DNA of 64,000 nt from contig JABYQQ010000002.1 of NCBI GenBank assembly GCA_022605405.1, positions 3,596,001 to 3,660,000 on the forward strand. Reading direction: 5' to 3'. Source of the DNA: Earliella scabrosa. Taxonomy: Eukaryota > Basidiomycota > Agaricomycetes > Polyporales > Polyporaceae. A program made the translations under genes and the position numbers. Below, piece by piece: positions 54,311-64,000 of this stretch. Positions within the stretch are counted from its first letter, which is position 1. Each line of letters opens with the position of its first letter. The notes under the pieces were generated by a model. The model did no database searches. It had not been told where the DNA came from and saw nothing but the letters and a program-made list of their open reading frames with translations.

Positions 54311-54900
54311 CTTGTCGAGAAGTAGGCCATGTCTGGCAGAATACGATTGATGAGTGAGAATATAATTAACAAAAAGCTTACTCTAAGATATCCTGCCAAG
54401 TACCCATAGATATATTATAGATACAGTGTGCTGGAAGTGGAACCTGTGTAGTTATTAGTTGATAGTAAATAGTTGGCTCAGTTGTACCCAGATTATTTCC
54501 AAAGCAGTGCCATTGAATAGAGCTGATTTTTCTGGTTTGAATGGTATATCATACTCCATTTATTCATTAGAAACTGGCAGAGATACACATTGAAGTCAGT
54601 ACTACTTACTGTACTAGTCTCTGCAACAGTTGTAACTGTTGACAATGTCACTAACTGTAGCCACGGACCGTGTGAACCAAATGGTATACAACACTATGTG
54701 TTTATAATCAAAACTGTATGCACTAGAATCAAGACAAACTTGCCCAAATTGGGAAAAATAGGCTGTCTTTTGAACTTACAAGCATCTGCACGCCAAATAT
54801 GGTATATTAGGCGCCGGCAGCCCCGTCAAGCGCCCATGCAGATGCCAAAAGACAGCCCACCTTCCCGATATAGGCAAGTTTATTTCGATCCTAGCACACA
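54311..54900 (+). mobile_element. Helitron-like element H9, 3'-truncated
   Basis: 5' CTTGTCGAGAAGTAGGCC at 54311 and TACGATTGATGAG. The interior (GTTGGCTCAGTTGTACCCAG, GAGCTGATTTTTCTGGTTT) matches H6 closely. It also has TTGCCCAAATTGGG and CTTCCCGATATAGGCAAG arms. Similarity fades at about 54900 and no 3' terminus is seen. Confidence 0.7.
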
Positions 54901-55720
54901 CCGAGGACATTGACTGATGTTGCGTGACATAACATCTTTACTATATTGGGATAGAAGACTAAATGTTATTTGCCATATGCCGGGCGCGGCATGAGGGCAA
55001 CATTGTGAATAATCTTATAAATGTTGGAGGGATCGTGCCCAGTGGGCCATTAGTGGGACAATCTGTAAAGTACACGCATGTTGCTCGCGCAGAACAGGAA
55101 GACAGTATACATTATGAGATACCAATGTTGTGGCTGTCAACACCGGGAAAGTATGAGGGCAACGTCATGGATGATTTTGGCTTCAATATTAAAAATGAAG
55201 ACAGCATGTCCATTGCATGCTTCCGCTCAACACCATTCAAAACGAGTGTAGCATGAAATAGAGCTGCGACATTGATACAATACCAAGTATGTCCACACAA
55301 CAATTCTGGTAGCAATGCGTTGATAACATGATTACATAATACAGGATGTAGTCAGGAGGATAGGCGCCCGCACCACACAGGCAACATTTAGTCTTCTATT
55401 CTGATGTTATGACAATGCCGAGACGATGTTGAGCGGTTCAACATATGGGCCGTGACACAGGATTCCGCGTGACAGAAACTCGGGTGAATCATATGTCGGA
55501 TATGAGGTACGATTCAAGGTGGCGTCAGTCTCAACTTTCAATATCGATATGCGAATTGTAATGTAATCGTCTACCCTTGCGCCTCCACTCGACCGGCTGT
55601 AGACACGCTGGCATGGGATGCGGTCAGCCGGCTAGGTTTAAATGGACGACGATGGATGCTGCTGAGTGACATAGATGCGGTCTATAGTCGTCGAGTCTGG
55701 CCACTTCGCGCTGCATCACC
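54901..55720. other. 820-bp stretch, no supported gene
   Basis: A 97-codon plus frame at 54963-55256 has no recognisable content. Nothing else seen. Confidence 0.4.
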
Positions 55721-56036
55721 TCACTTATTGGACTCGGATGCCTGGTTCAGATGGTGAGAGATATAGTACTCGAACACTGAGGAGCGTGAGTGGCCAATAA
55801 CCACATGGGCGAACGATGAAGTACGTACCGCCACAACGCCCGACGCAAATAGACCCTCCAGAGTCCATGCCGCCGGTCTCAGCCGCGTCGCGCCAGCGCT
55901 GCGGTTCTCGGCGCCCAACTGAGCGGGTCTTTGTACACAAATCCTCTTTCCATGTTTGTGGGTGCTCCTCAGCGATGATGCGCCGCCGGACTCCGAGAAC
56001 TCCGACGGTGGCTGGCGGGAATAAGAGGATTAGCAT
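55721..56036 (-). CDS. possible two-exon gene with hydrophobic N-terminus
   Basis: ATG at 56036: MLILLFPPATVGVLGVRRRI, then charged sequence to GGSICVGRC, an intron of about 50 bp (GTACGTAC...CTCCTCAG), then VFEYYISHHLNQASESNK and stop. The splice keeps the frame. The first 16 residues could be a signal anchor. It may be only the last exons of a larger membrane protein gene. No family recognised. Confidence 0.35.
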
Positions 56037-57354
56037 TGTGATTATCGCTCCTTAGTAAGGTTCTCCAATGATTGATCTCTCTCATGATTATCGCAACGAA
56101 AGCGCAATATTGTCTCAGTTCGAGTTAGCCCGGGCCCAAGCACGGATAAGATGAGTGAAGACGACGGGCGACTCCGACCTTGGATCGGGCATTGCCGAAA
56201 GTGCAGTCTGAGTAACAGTGTAGCAAGGGTTCACATACATATTGAAACATTACTTCAAGTGTTTCTGTCGGCTTTGGACCCAGCACAGACACTACATCCA
56301 AAGTACTATTGTCAAGGCGAGAATGATTGTCATTTATACCCGAAAGGCCGTCTCATAACCATTACCGGAGCATCCGGACCGAGTGGCAGTGAGCCCTTCG
56401 TACGAAGATCCCCAGTCTTTGACCCTTTATCAGTGAGAATAGTCTTTCTCGGTGAATGCGATCCATCACTCTGGGGACTTGCATTTCAACGGCTATTGTG
56501 TGCTGCTCGGTGGGAAAGCCCGTTGTAAGAAGCGAGTTGAACGTATATAAAACTGGACATGGGTTGTGGCTCAGAGCAAAGATTCTCTTCGAGTCGTCGT
56601 CGTGTACTCGCCCAAGTTACTGCGATCTACTATCTGGTAGGCCGAGCTTTGGGGATTGGACGGCGGTCATAGCTCACCGATTGCACTCAGTAACTCTCAC
56701 CCCGCAAGATGGCATGGGCACTAGTGCCAATTCAAGACGGCCCTCGGGGGCCCGGCTACCCTTCTCGGTGGATCCGGTATGTGGTCGCTTTCTTGATATG
56801 CCGTTTGAGCTCACATCGCGCTACGGGTAGCTATATTCCGCATCGGGGTTGGGCAGATCGCGAAAATCCATGCGTTTCGCTGTGGCCCTCCGATCACATT
56901 TCATGCGACCACCACGCCATCGCAGTCGTTGATAGCACCCTCTGGCTGGTAGGCCCCCAGGGGTGCTACAACGTCGATGGAACGTTGAGGGTGCTGCGGC
57001 CTCTTGTACGTCTCGCCGGTCCGCGCGAGTAATGAATACCTATGGCGTTCGTATGTCCGGATGTAGTACGTTGCATTGCCCGCAGCCTCACCCCAAAGTA
57101 GGCCCGACTTGCGATGTTCGGCTTTGTGCTTCGGTAGTATGAGATACAATCTAGTGAATCAAGCATGTATTCGGCTGGTCCGTAGCTCAGATTCGTGTGC
57201 TCCCGCAATCAGCATTGCAGACAGGCGGCCTGAGCGACATGCGGGATTTGTTAGTCCATCTAGAGACCAGCAGCCGCCAGACGGACACGATTCGAAGACG
57301 TTGACAATATCACTCATCATAAGATAGGTCGGTGGCAGCGACGAGGACAGTACA
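56037..57354. other. 1.3-kb stretch, no supported gene
   Basis: Overlapping frames up to 125 codons without protein-like character or consistent splice sites. Confidence 0.4.
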
Positions 57355-58286
57355 TCAGTGTATAACTAGGGGAAGGTCAAGCTCGTCCACATCAGACGAG
57401 TCGACAGGACAAACGCGCACAGGTACAGTGAATCGCAAGTCCCTCCGTCCCGGACGCCGAAGAATACATGTGGTCCCCTCCCGCAACACGAACTTCTCCT
57501 CGCCAGGAGCAACGCTCTTCTGGCTATGGCCCCATAACCGCTCCAGAGAGACGAGGCGGACGGTGGGCTGGCAATGGAACTGGCCGGACGTCGACCAGAG
57601 TTCGAATGGGAACGGGGAGTTGACCGGTCTTCCCGTCTTCGTGTGGACGAAATCCATACAGAACTCCTTCAAGGAGACCGAGCCTGGAAAGAGGCGGAGA
57701 GAGTACGGGGAATGGGGGATTGGGCGAACGAAGACATGAGGCGTGGTTGTGGTTGGCTTGGCCTGCACGCGGACGTCAGACATTGTCATTGGCATGGGGA
57801 TTTGGTCACGTACGCCAGTGATATTCTCGCAGACTCCCAATATTGCCTCAGCGCCCGCGATCGCGCTCTCCACGTCACCCATAGCCTCGACGAGAATGGC
57901 CAGTTCGCCGTCTAACCATGTGTATATTTCCGCCTCAGAACCATGGTATCTATTGTCCGACAAAGCGAGGATGTCGAAGTCGTTTCGTGGGACGAAGTTG
58001 GGGAATGTCTTGCGGATGGCAGCTAGCGTTGCCTCGCGGACGGTGCGTTGTGGTAGGCAAAGACGTGAGGAGGATGAGGTAGAGGAGGACGCGACGGGCG
58101 AAGGTGTGGTGGAGGCCGAGAGTACGGAAGACTCGTTCGTGCGAGTTCTAAGCCTCTTCGACTTGTCGTAGGGCAGATGACCGATGCGAGAGCCTGAGGC
58201 CTGGGGCACAATCAGCGCGAATAGCTAACGCCGAAGGAAATCCATCCTACCTGGGTAGAGCGGAGACGTGAGCGGATAGAGGACAT
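57355..58286 (-). CDS. two-exon unknown gene, apparently intact
   Basis: Exon 1 58286-58251 (MSSIRSRLRSTQ), intron 58250-58201 (GTAGGA...CCCCAG), exon 2 58200-57355, giving about 293 residues ending PLVIH. Blocks: a serine-rich N-terminus, LAAIRKTFPNFVPRNDFDIL, IYTWLDGELAILVEAMGDVE, VRPIPHSPYSLRLFPGSVSL, PFPFELWSTSGQFHCQP and FVLREGTTCILRRPGRRDLR. No domain recognised; the pattern of basic N-terminus plus globular body gives no location signal. It is the best-preserved gene in the 50-64 kb part. Confidence 0.6.
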
Positions 58287-59179
58287 GGTAGGAGATAGAG
58301 TGGAGCGAGGTGGCAGGAGGAGCGACGAGGACGACGAGGACAGCCGTGTAAAGGTTTGGGGTGCAAGTCGAGAGACGCCGGTGGCCGACAGGGCCTGATT
58401 GCTATATATGGAAATCCTGTGCAAATTGTCATAGCAATGTCCGATCGAGCGGAACTCGGAATCAGATTACGTGACCACTCTGTTTGGGCATTGAAGTTCG
58501 AACATCTCACCGTGACGAGTTCGTAACCAGTACGAGGGACATCCTTGGAGGATGATCCCAAGTGTTCAACTCACATTCCAGCTCTCTTTCGGTCTACGCT
58601 TCCGCGTGGCCTGGTTGATTGTGACTATACAGGCTTCCCAGCATCACAAGATCGGTCGGTCGTGACAACTCACCAGTGATCTGATTTGAGTTCCAGCTCC
58701 GTGCCCGTCCCGGGCTCCCGGGCTGGTTAGAATGCGTGTGCGGCATTGAAACGTGCTCGCGCGGTTCCATATGGACGGAACTCGCATACGGATCCCGCAC
58801 GATGCATGTGTGTTCGCGGCCTACCTCATGTCGAACATTGCTACAGGCTTTGGACCGGATCCGGCGGAACAGCGAGATTTGGAGTCACTGGCCAGGAATC
58901 AATGGGCGACATGGGGACCGCGATCGTGTTGTAACCCAGACATCACGGCAGAGCGCAGTTAACAGCTGAGATGATCTACAAGGTTACAGGGTAGGCCGTG
59001 GTAGAGGAGGAAGGACAAAGTCAGCCTGATAAAGAAAGTCGACGATGCGCGCGTCTAGACCTATATCGATCAACTCATAAAATCCTGCCGCCCTCGGACA
59101 CAACGGACTGTCGGCACAGCAGGGATCTTTGGTCGGTGCAGAGCCAATACGTGGGCTATACTAGACCCCAATCGAAGTA
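58287..59179. other. 0.9-kb stretch, no supported gene
   Basis: 58753-58962 plus (CVFAAYLMSNIATGFGPDPA) looks mildly protein-like but is isolated. Otherwise nothing. Confidence 0.4.
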
Positions 59180-60668
59180 CCATAAACAGCAGTCGACGTA
59201 GAGGATCGATCTGGTGGCGTGCTACTCGACGAACCTCGAGCAACCCAAACACGCGCTCCTTCCCCTGGTCGTTCAAACTCAAGAACTGCATGACAGAGAT
59301 GAGCGATTGACGACCAAAGTGAGAAGAGCGACGCACCGGTGTTGACCCGTCTAGTGCGACGTCGCAGCCACGATGGGTGTCAAGCATGCACGCATGCACA
59401 TACCCCGACCGCAGACGGGCCGTCCAAGCATAGTGCGACTAGCACGCCATGGTTCATGATAGCGGGCAGCGGGTGCATCGGTATGGAGGCGGTCAGACGC
59501 TGTCGTTGTTGTTGGGAGCAATAAGCATGCAAAGGGTGGTCAGATCACTGCGAGATGGCGTACCTGGACCTCGTTCCTGCACAAGCACACGAGCTGCGAG
59601 TGCTTGTCGATGGAGAACCTGTGGTGTGCTCAGGATGTGGACAAGCAGCCGGTGCGAGCTCCGTACGCTCCGTACCCACACTCGATCTGCTTCGTGCCCA
59701 AAAGGGTCGCCTCGTAGAGGTTAATATCCGCAGACGGCCCCGCCTCGGCGCGTCTCCCCAGTATGGAAGAGGAACGGTACATTCACGCCCGGCCTTCTGC
59801 GGCTCCTGGGACCTCTGGATCGACGCGACAGGGGTTGAGCGAGACTTCGTGCCCGACAAGGTAGAAGCTCGTGAGCAGGTGCGAGCACTGCTTGCGCGCG
59901 AGACAGTCGTCCACTCGAGCTCGGGGCCCGAAATGTTGCACGTCGTTCTATAGATCATCTTCGCGCCGACGAACTCGTCCGCCCGGCTGTGAGCACCGAG
60001 CGTGGACTTGACTTCGGTGAGGATCTGGTGGAACGTTTTGGACCAGACATTATGCGGGACGTTCTTCTGGGGCAGATATGCTGGAGGAAATGGGTTAGCA
60101 TTGCCCCGATGGCGATAGCTGGGATTCGAGACGAACTTGGAGTAGAAGAGGATGCGGTCTCAACTTGGGAGGTGCCATCTTCGACTGAGGCCAGCGAGAA
60201 ATCACGAACGTACTCCTTCCACACATGGAGAAGTGGATAAGATCCTAATTGCCACATGCATGTCAATGCGAGGCTGTATGAGGAAGGTGTGGGAGTACTG
60301 ACACTGCACACAGAAAAAGGTGCTCTGAAACTTCTGCCGGATCTGCACGTTGGCGTGAGTGAGCCCGACCGCAACTTGATCGCAGTATACACGGACCGTC
60401 GAAGTGGTGGTGCAGGTATCGTAGGTCTCAAATGGATTGATCATGAAGCTGCTGATCTCCCAGCGATCGAAGTCGTGCGGTCCACCCGAGACTATGTTCT
60501 GAATCTTGCAGGTGTTGGGAACATATTGGGCATCACCGATGCCCACGATCTCCGTCCTCTCGTGAACCAGAAGGGCACAAAAAGAGTCTTCGCCGCGAGA
60601 CGGCCCAGGACGTCTGCGCGGACGGTGGCATGGAGGTGGGCATGGGGGAGTCCTCCTTTTGGGATCAT
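59180..60668 (-). pseudogene. adenosine-deaminase-related (ADGF/ADA2-type) pseudogene
   Basis: Read in shifting frames on the minus strand, the order matches the adenosine deaminase growth factor family (adenosine to inosine, secreted zinc enzymes): MIPKGGLPHAHLHATVRADV with the metal-binding HxH (60668-60610); GGPHDFDRW (60485); KFQSTF (60330); WKEYVRDFSLASVEDG (60220-60180); LPQKNVPHNVWSKTFHQIL; DEFVGAKMIYRTTCNISGPE; CSHLLTSFYLVGHE (59850s); VPFLFHTGET (59775); INLYEATLLGTK (59720-59690); IPMHPLPAIMNHGVLVAL (59486-59430), where active enzymes have a DD pair but this reads LDG; and QSLISVMQFLSLNDQGKERV (59310-59250). At least four frame changes are needed. This is recognition from memory of the family; the order and spacing make it firm. 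Confidence 0.75.
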
Positions 60669-61879
60669 GGACGAGTGAGGACAGCACGGCAGAATTGTCT
60701 ACCACACGACGCACCTTGCTCAGTATGTTGAACATCTTTGTGCGTACGATGGACTCGCGAGCTGTTGTTCGACTGTTCAGCAAGCAGACAAGCCGCAAGC
60801 GCACCGCGCGATACGCACCAGTCAAGAACTCCATGCCAGAACACACATGCTGGGGCCCTGCATGTGCTCTATCCAGAGCTGTAGACACTATACGGACTCT
60901 GCCTCAGCCCTGTCTGTCCCTTCGGTACGTCGTCCGCCTTGGGCTCGTCGTCCAACGAGAGGTTGGGACCAGTGCGCTGTCGCGAGCAGTGAATTCCTGG
61001 CGTTGACTCGGATATTACTTCATCGCGCTCAGTGTGAGCGATTGATATTGTGGCTCTTGTCAAAAGCGGGGGTCGGGGTCTGCGCGAGACATGTAGTCAG
61101 CAAGTCAAGCGTGGCCGACGTAAAATCGCCCCAGCGCCAGGACAACAGACCACGTGAGTGATCTCTGGATCGCCCCTTGCAGTGACAGACTGACAGTATA
61201 TTGCTTGCGACACATCTCTAGGTTTCGTGCGTCCTCGATGTCGCTCTTTCTGTACTCTGGAGTCTGAGTCGCATTAATCAAACAACCTCTACCCAGACTC
61301 AGACCGCCTTCTCCGCAGATGATGTCCTCTGCAATATTATGGTGCGTCTCTCCCTAAGCATTTGCTCTGTCCGAGGCTGACCGCTCTCTGTGACCCGACA
61401 TGCTCACCGACGCCATCGCCGGCGTCGAGACCGCATACCTGAGGCAGTTCGTGATCGTCGCGACGCATGATAAGCGCAATTGACGACCTCGCGCAGTTCG
61501 AACTCAAAGCCGCATGTCTAAGCGCACGAATGTGGAGGCCTAGACGTTGCGTTGAGGACCGCTCTGGGCGTGCTCTGCACCAGAGGATATGCTAGAACCT
61601 GAGTTGTCCCTTGTCTCCTAGAGGACAGACAGCGCACGGGTCAACAGCAGATCCGCGGAGGCGAAGGGCGTACAGGACCGGATTCACGCTTGGTGAACGC
61701 ATCGGCGAAAAACAACATGATGGTCATCGTCCGTCCTTCGTCCAGCACCGTCTCACCTTCATTCAGCAAGAAGCCCAGATACACGACGTCTTCCCGGATG
61801 ACGCGGAGTGTAGGGCCCGAGGAAATATCAGTTTGCAGCATGACAGGGCGAGGCGTTTGCGCCGACCGCTCGGTACTCT
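60669..61879. other. 1.2-kb stretch, no supported gene
   Basis: 60729-60669 minus may extend the deaminase pseudogene (MFNILSKVRRVVDNS). The remainder, including frames at 61611-61889, has no recognisable content. Confidence 0.35.
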
Positions 61880-62282
61880 CTCTCCCTGAAGAAGCTCATG
61901 GACTCCCTCTCCACTGGCCGCTACGCCGTCGCGACCTCTGGTGGGCGGACCTATAGTGAGTACACTGCCTTTTCATGTCCGGGCGACTTGAGGTTGACAT
62001 GTGTTCCTTCTGAGCATACGGCTGCATGACGCGCGTCGGGATCGCCCCTCCGGCTGTGACTATCACTGCGCACGACAAGCATCTCAAGGCGGGCATACCC
62101 ATTCCCCCTCGCCGCGTCCGAGCTCGGGTTTCAACCTGAAGCGCTGTGTGGTCTTTGACAACTTACTGTCGGGCATCCGCGCGGGCGTTGCGTCGGGCGC
62201 GACGGTCATCGCGCCGTGTATCAGCCATGCGCGCGAGCGTCGAGATCAGTGGCGCGCACTTGATTGTGGGCGGGTGTTGTAG
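61880..62282 (+). pseudogene. HAD-superfamily phosphatase pseudogene, C-terminal part
   Basis: Three frames in order: LKKLMDSLSTGRYAVATSGG (61886-61945), a GTGAGT...CTGAG intron, then AYGCMTRVGIAPPAVTITAH (about 62020-62080), LAASELG, and KRCVVFDNLLSGIRAGVASG (62137-62200) to ISHARE. These correspond to motif II (ATSG), the cap return (TA.D....GKP) and motif IV (VFED...G..AG) of sugar- or glycerol-phosphate phosphatases of the HAD family. The motif IV acid pair ED reads DN and the lysine motif is missing, so it would be inactive. The nucleophile DxD half is not present upstream. Confidence 0.65.
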
Positions 62283-62993
62283 AGGGCCAAGGCTCGCGTT
62301 CGCGTAGAGTGTACTGTCCCCGTGTATCGCACGATAGAGACAAATACAGACTAGATCATATTATAGCACTGCATGCTAACGAAGTAGCGAAGGATCAGTA
62401 CTTCTCCATGTCCCATAACCTGACATTAGATGACTCACCGAGTAAACTACCGGCTTGACGTATGTTCGCGCCACTGACCATCGGTAATAGTGAACAATAC
62501 CTATTCTGGCCAGACAGCCCGTGTGCCGTTATGCGAATCTGGCGATTTCGATATACATGGAGTTGTTGCCAATCAGTCACGACTCCCCGAATGCGGAGAT
62601 GCTAGTGTCGCTTACCTCTTCCGTGTCCTAGCGTACATGGAGGCTTGGAGAAGAAGCTGCGTGCGGGCTGAGATGCGGATGAATCGACGCTTGCAGCATG
62701 GAGGCTGATCCGACGTCTCCGGCCGTGCCCGCGGAATTGACACTGCGAATGAGACAAGATAGGCTGATTGATCGAGGAAACATGAGGCGTGACAATCTCA
62801 CTGGGCGTATACTGACGGGACCTGACACAGCAGACCGGAGACGACCGGGGGAGTGTTGCTCAATTTCCGACAATTCCAGCTATTAGCCCGTGATCCTTAG
62901 CCATCGCCGGAGCCTGCGAACATTGTTGTGGCCTCAAGTTCGCCCTCTTTCGCTCGATACGGCTCGCCTGTACGTAGTAGCTTCAAAGGTAGG
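62283..62993. other. 0.7-kb stretch, no supported gene
   Basis: Short frames only; the 3' flank of the transposase-type gene begins at 62993. Confidence 0.4.
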
Positions 62994-64000
62994 TTAGTAT
63001 GGATGCTGCGTGCAACATTGAACACCTACTCTGTCCAGCTTGAGCACGTGCACACAAGGCTTCGTGAAGTGCAGTGCCTGTGTGATGATGTTGCCGTCCG
63101 ATCCTCTTGTTGTACGTTTGAATTCGGCTCCCTTCATGGACGTCCTCGCAAAATGGCACCGTATGTCAGCCGGGCGGACGACTACTACATGTCTTTCGAA
63201 AACGTCGTAGTAGAGACGCCCGCCGACCGTGAAGCGTCGATATGGATCTTGCGATTGGTCTTCTGCACTAAGATCTTCGTAGATACGAATGGCGAGGTAT
63301 ATGTCGTCCAAGTCTCCAGATCCTGCGGCACTTCTGTGAGAGAATATATGAGAAATTCTCCCAGGCCTCTCCTCCCCGAAGCTCGGATGGCGGAACACCA
63401 CGTTGCTGTCCTTGGTCGACGTGCGTTCGCACTTGTACAGTACCCCGCGTATGGAAAGAGTCGTGTGTGAAACTGCAGATCGTGTGAGGACTCGACAGTC
63501 CGATTGAGACTCGGATCCCCTCGAACCGTGGCCCTTGAAGTAAATGCCTTCTGAGCGTAGTCGATCGCGTAATGCATTATAGATGGCATCTTCCAAGGTC
63601 ACGTTTCGACAGGTCTTGCTGTTGGGGGAGATAACGATATGAACAGCCTGGCTGTCTGAGGAACGCAGGGTCTCATCGAGACGCGACCCACGTCGGTCCT
63701 CTTCGGAAATCTTGTCATAAGCAGCGGTGAAGAAGGGCATCGCTGTTCGTACAGGCTCCGTTCGTAGCAGGGGGCGAAGATTTGCCATGCGCGAGATCTG
63801 CATCATGAAAGTCATCTCCAATTCTCCTGCAGTAGTTCAGCACAAGCTAGTCCCGACGGCACAGCATGTAAGACGCACCAAAGTTCCCATTGAGGTTCAA
63901 TGACTGCATCATGTAGTTGAGCCGTTCGAAGGCGAACGCTCTCCACGAGTGAACCGGACCGAATAGCGCAATGAACATGGTCAAGTGGAGGGAGGCGTGA
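62994..64000 (-). CDS. C-terminal part of a large DDE-type transposase protein, running off the right edge
   Basis: Exons beyond 64000 to 63879 and 63826 to 62994 join over a 52-bp intron (GTGCGT...CTGCAG) to read FIALFGPVHSWRAFAFERLN, then NGNFGELEMTFMMQISRMAN, LRTEPVRTAMPFFTAAYDKI, DSNVVFRHPSFGEERPGRIS, GGRLYYDVFERHVVVVRPAD and CHFARTSMKG. GPVHSW..F.FERL plus GELE.TF is the DUF4218-like tail following the catalytic domain in Tnp2/CACTA-type and related (KDZ-like) transposases of basidiomycetes. The VRP.DI.CHFA block is a usual C-terminal companion, from memory. The catalytic domain is outside the window. The part seen is uninterrupted except for a possible unspliced segment near 63060-63110. 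Confidence 0.7.

Noticed and set aside
59555..59953. Plus-strand frame of 132 codons with two CxxC-like cysteines.
   Set aside because: Also antisense of the deaminase pseudogene.
60256..60678. Plus-strand frame of 140 codons.
   Set aside because: Antisense of the adenosine-deaminase pseudogene, which has ordered family motifs on the minus strand.
1..64000. CRISPR arrays, rRNA and tRNA genes.
   Set aside because: No regularly spaced repeats; GTTCGA-type strings lack an A-box partner and cloverleaf; the organism is eukaryotic.

Overview
The window looks like nuclear DNA of an Agaricomycete-type basidiomycete. Coding exons are interrupted by 36-90 bp GT-AG introns. The mobile DNA is typical of that group: a Helitron Rep/helicase gene, Ty3/gypsy and Ty1/copia elements, and the C-terminal part of a large DDE-type transposase protein. 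Most protein families present are repeated and unnamed. Almost every older gene is broken by stops, frameshifts or insertions, so this reads as a repeat-rich, partly silenced compartment. I found no rRNA, tRNA or CRISPR array.

Layout. 1-9.1 kb: a minus-strand Helitron Rep/helicase gene, decayed and split by two smaller insertions (530-2220 and 5769-6562). 9.2-20.1 kb: minus-strand lineage-specific genes, namely an 891-codon gene with two in-frame stops (W1) and three copies of a family with a six-cysteine cluster (Z1-Z3), the first with a 430-bp tandem duplication at its 3' end. 20.1-25.6 kb: a short Helitron-like element abutting a gypsy retrotransposon (5' LTR, gag, pol without integrase), which is joined to a fourth Z fragment. 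26-38 kb: two foldback hairpin elements and three multi-exon genes of unknown function (27959-32855 plus, 34168-32879 minus, 34988-37920 plus). 38-50 kb: a 716-bp hAT-like MITE with perfect 8-bp target duplication, a second gypsy copy on the minus strand, a broken copia element, a small spliced gene and several Helitron-like ends. 50-64 kb: mostly decayed DNA with a second W gene (W2), an adenosine-deaminase-related pseudogene, a HAD-phosphatase pseudogene, one apparently intact unknown gene (58286-57355) and the C-terminal part of a transposase protein running off the right edge.

Two repeated features tie the region together. (1) A family of at least nine short elements or element ends with asymmetric inverted termini: ACGATTGATGAG lies about 30-40 bp inside the 5' end, and a small hairpin followed by CTCATCAATCGTAA forms the exact 3' end. 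The uninterrupted target can be read at three sites, and no target duplication is seen. (2) A promoter-like motif with core GGTAACAACCG occurs upstream of W1, Z1, Z2, Z4, P and W2 in constant orientation relative to the gene, often containing CGG-N6-CCG. An octamer, AAAGTTCG, is strongly over-represented in the same 10-38 kb part. I suggest that W, Z and P belong to one co-regulated gene group, possibly a large, undescribed mobile or selfish unit. That is inference.

All gene models were made by reading splice sites and frames by eye. Family names rest on recognised motifs, not on searches.
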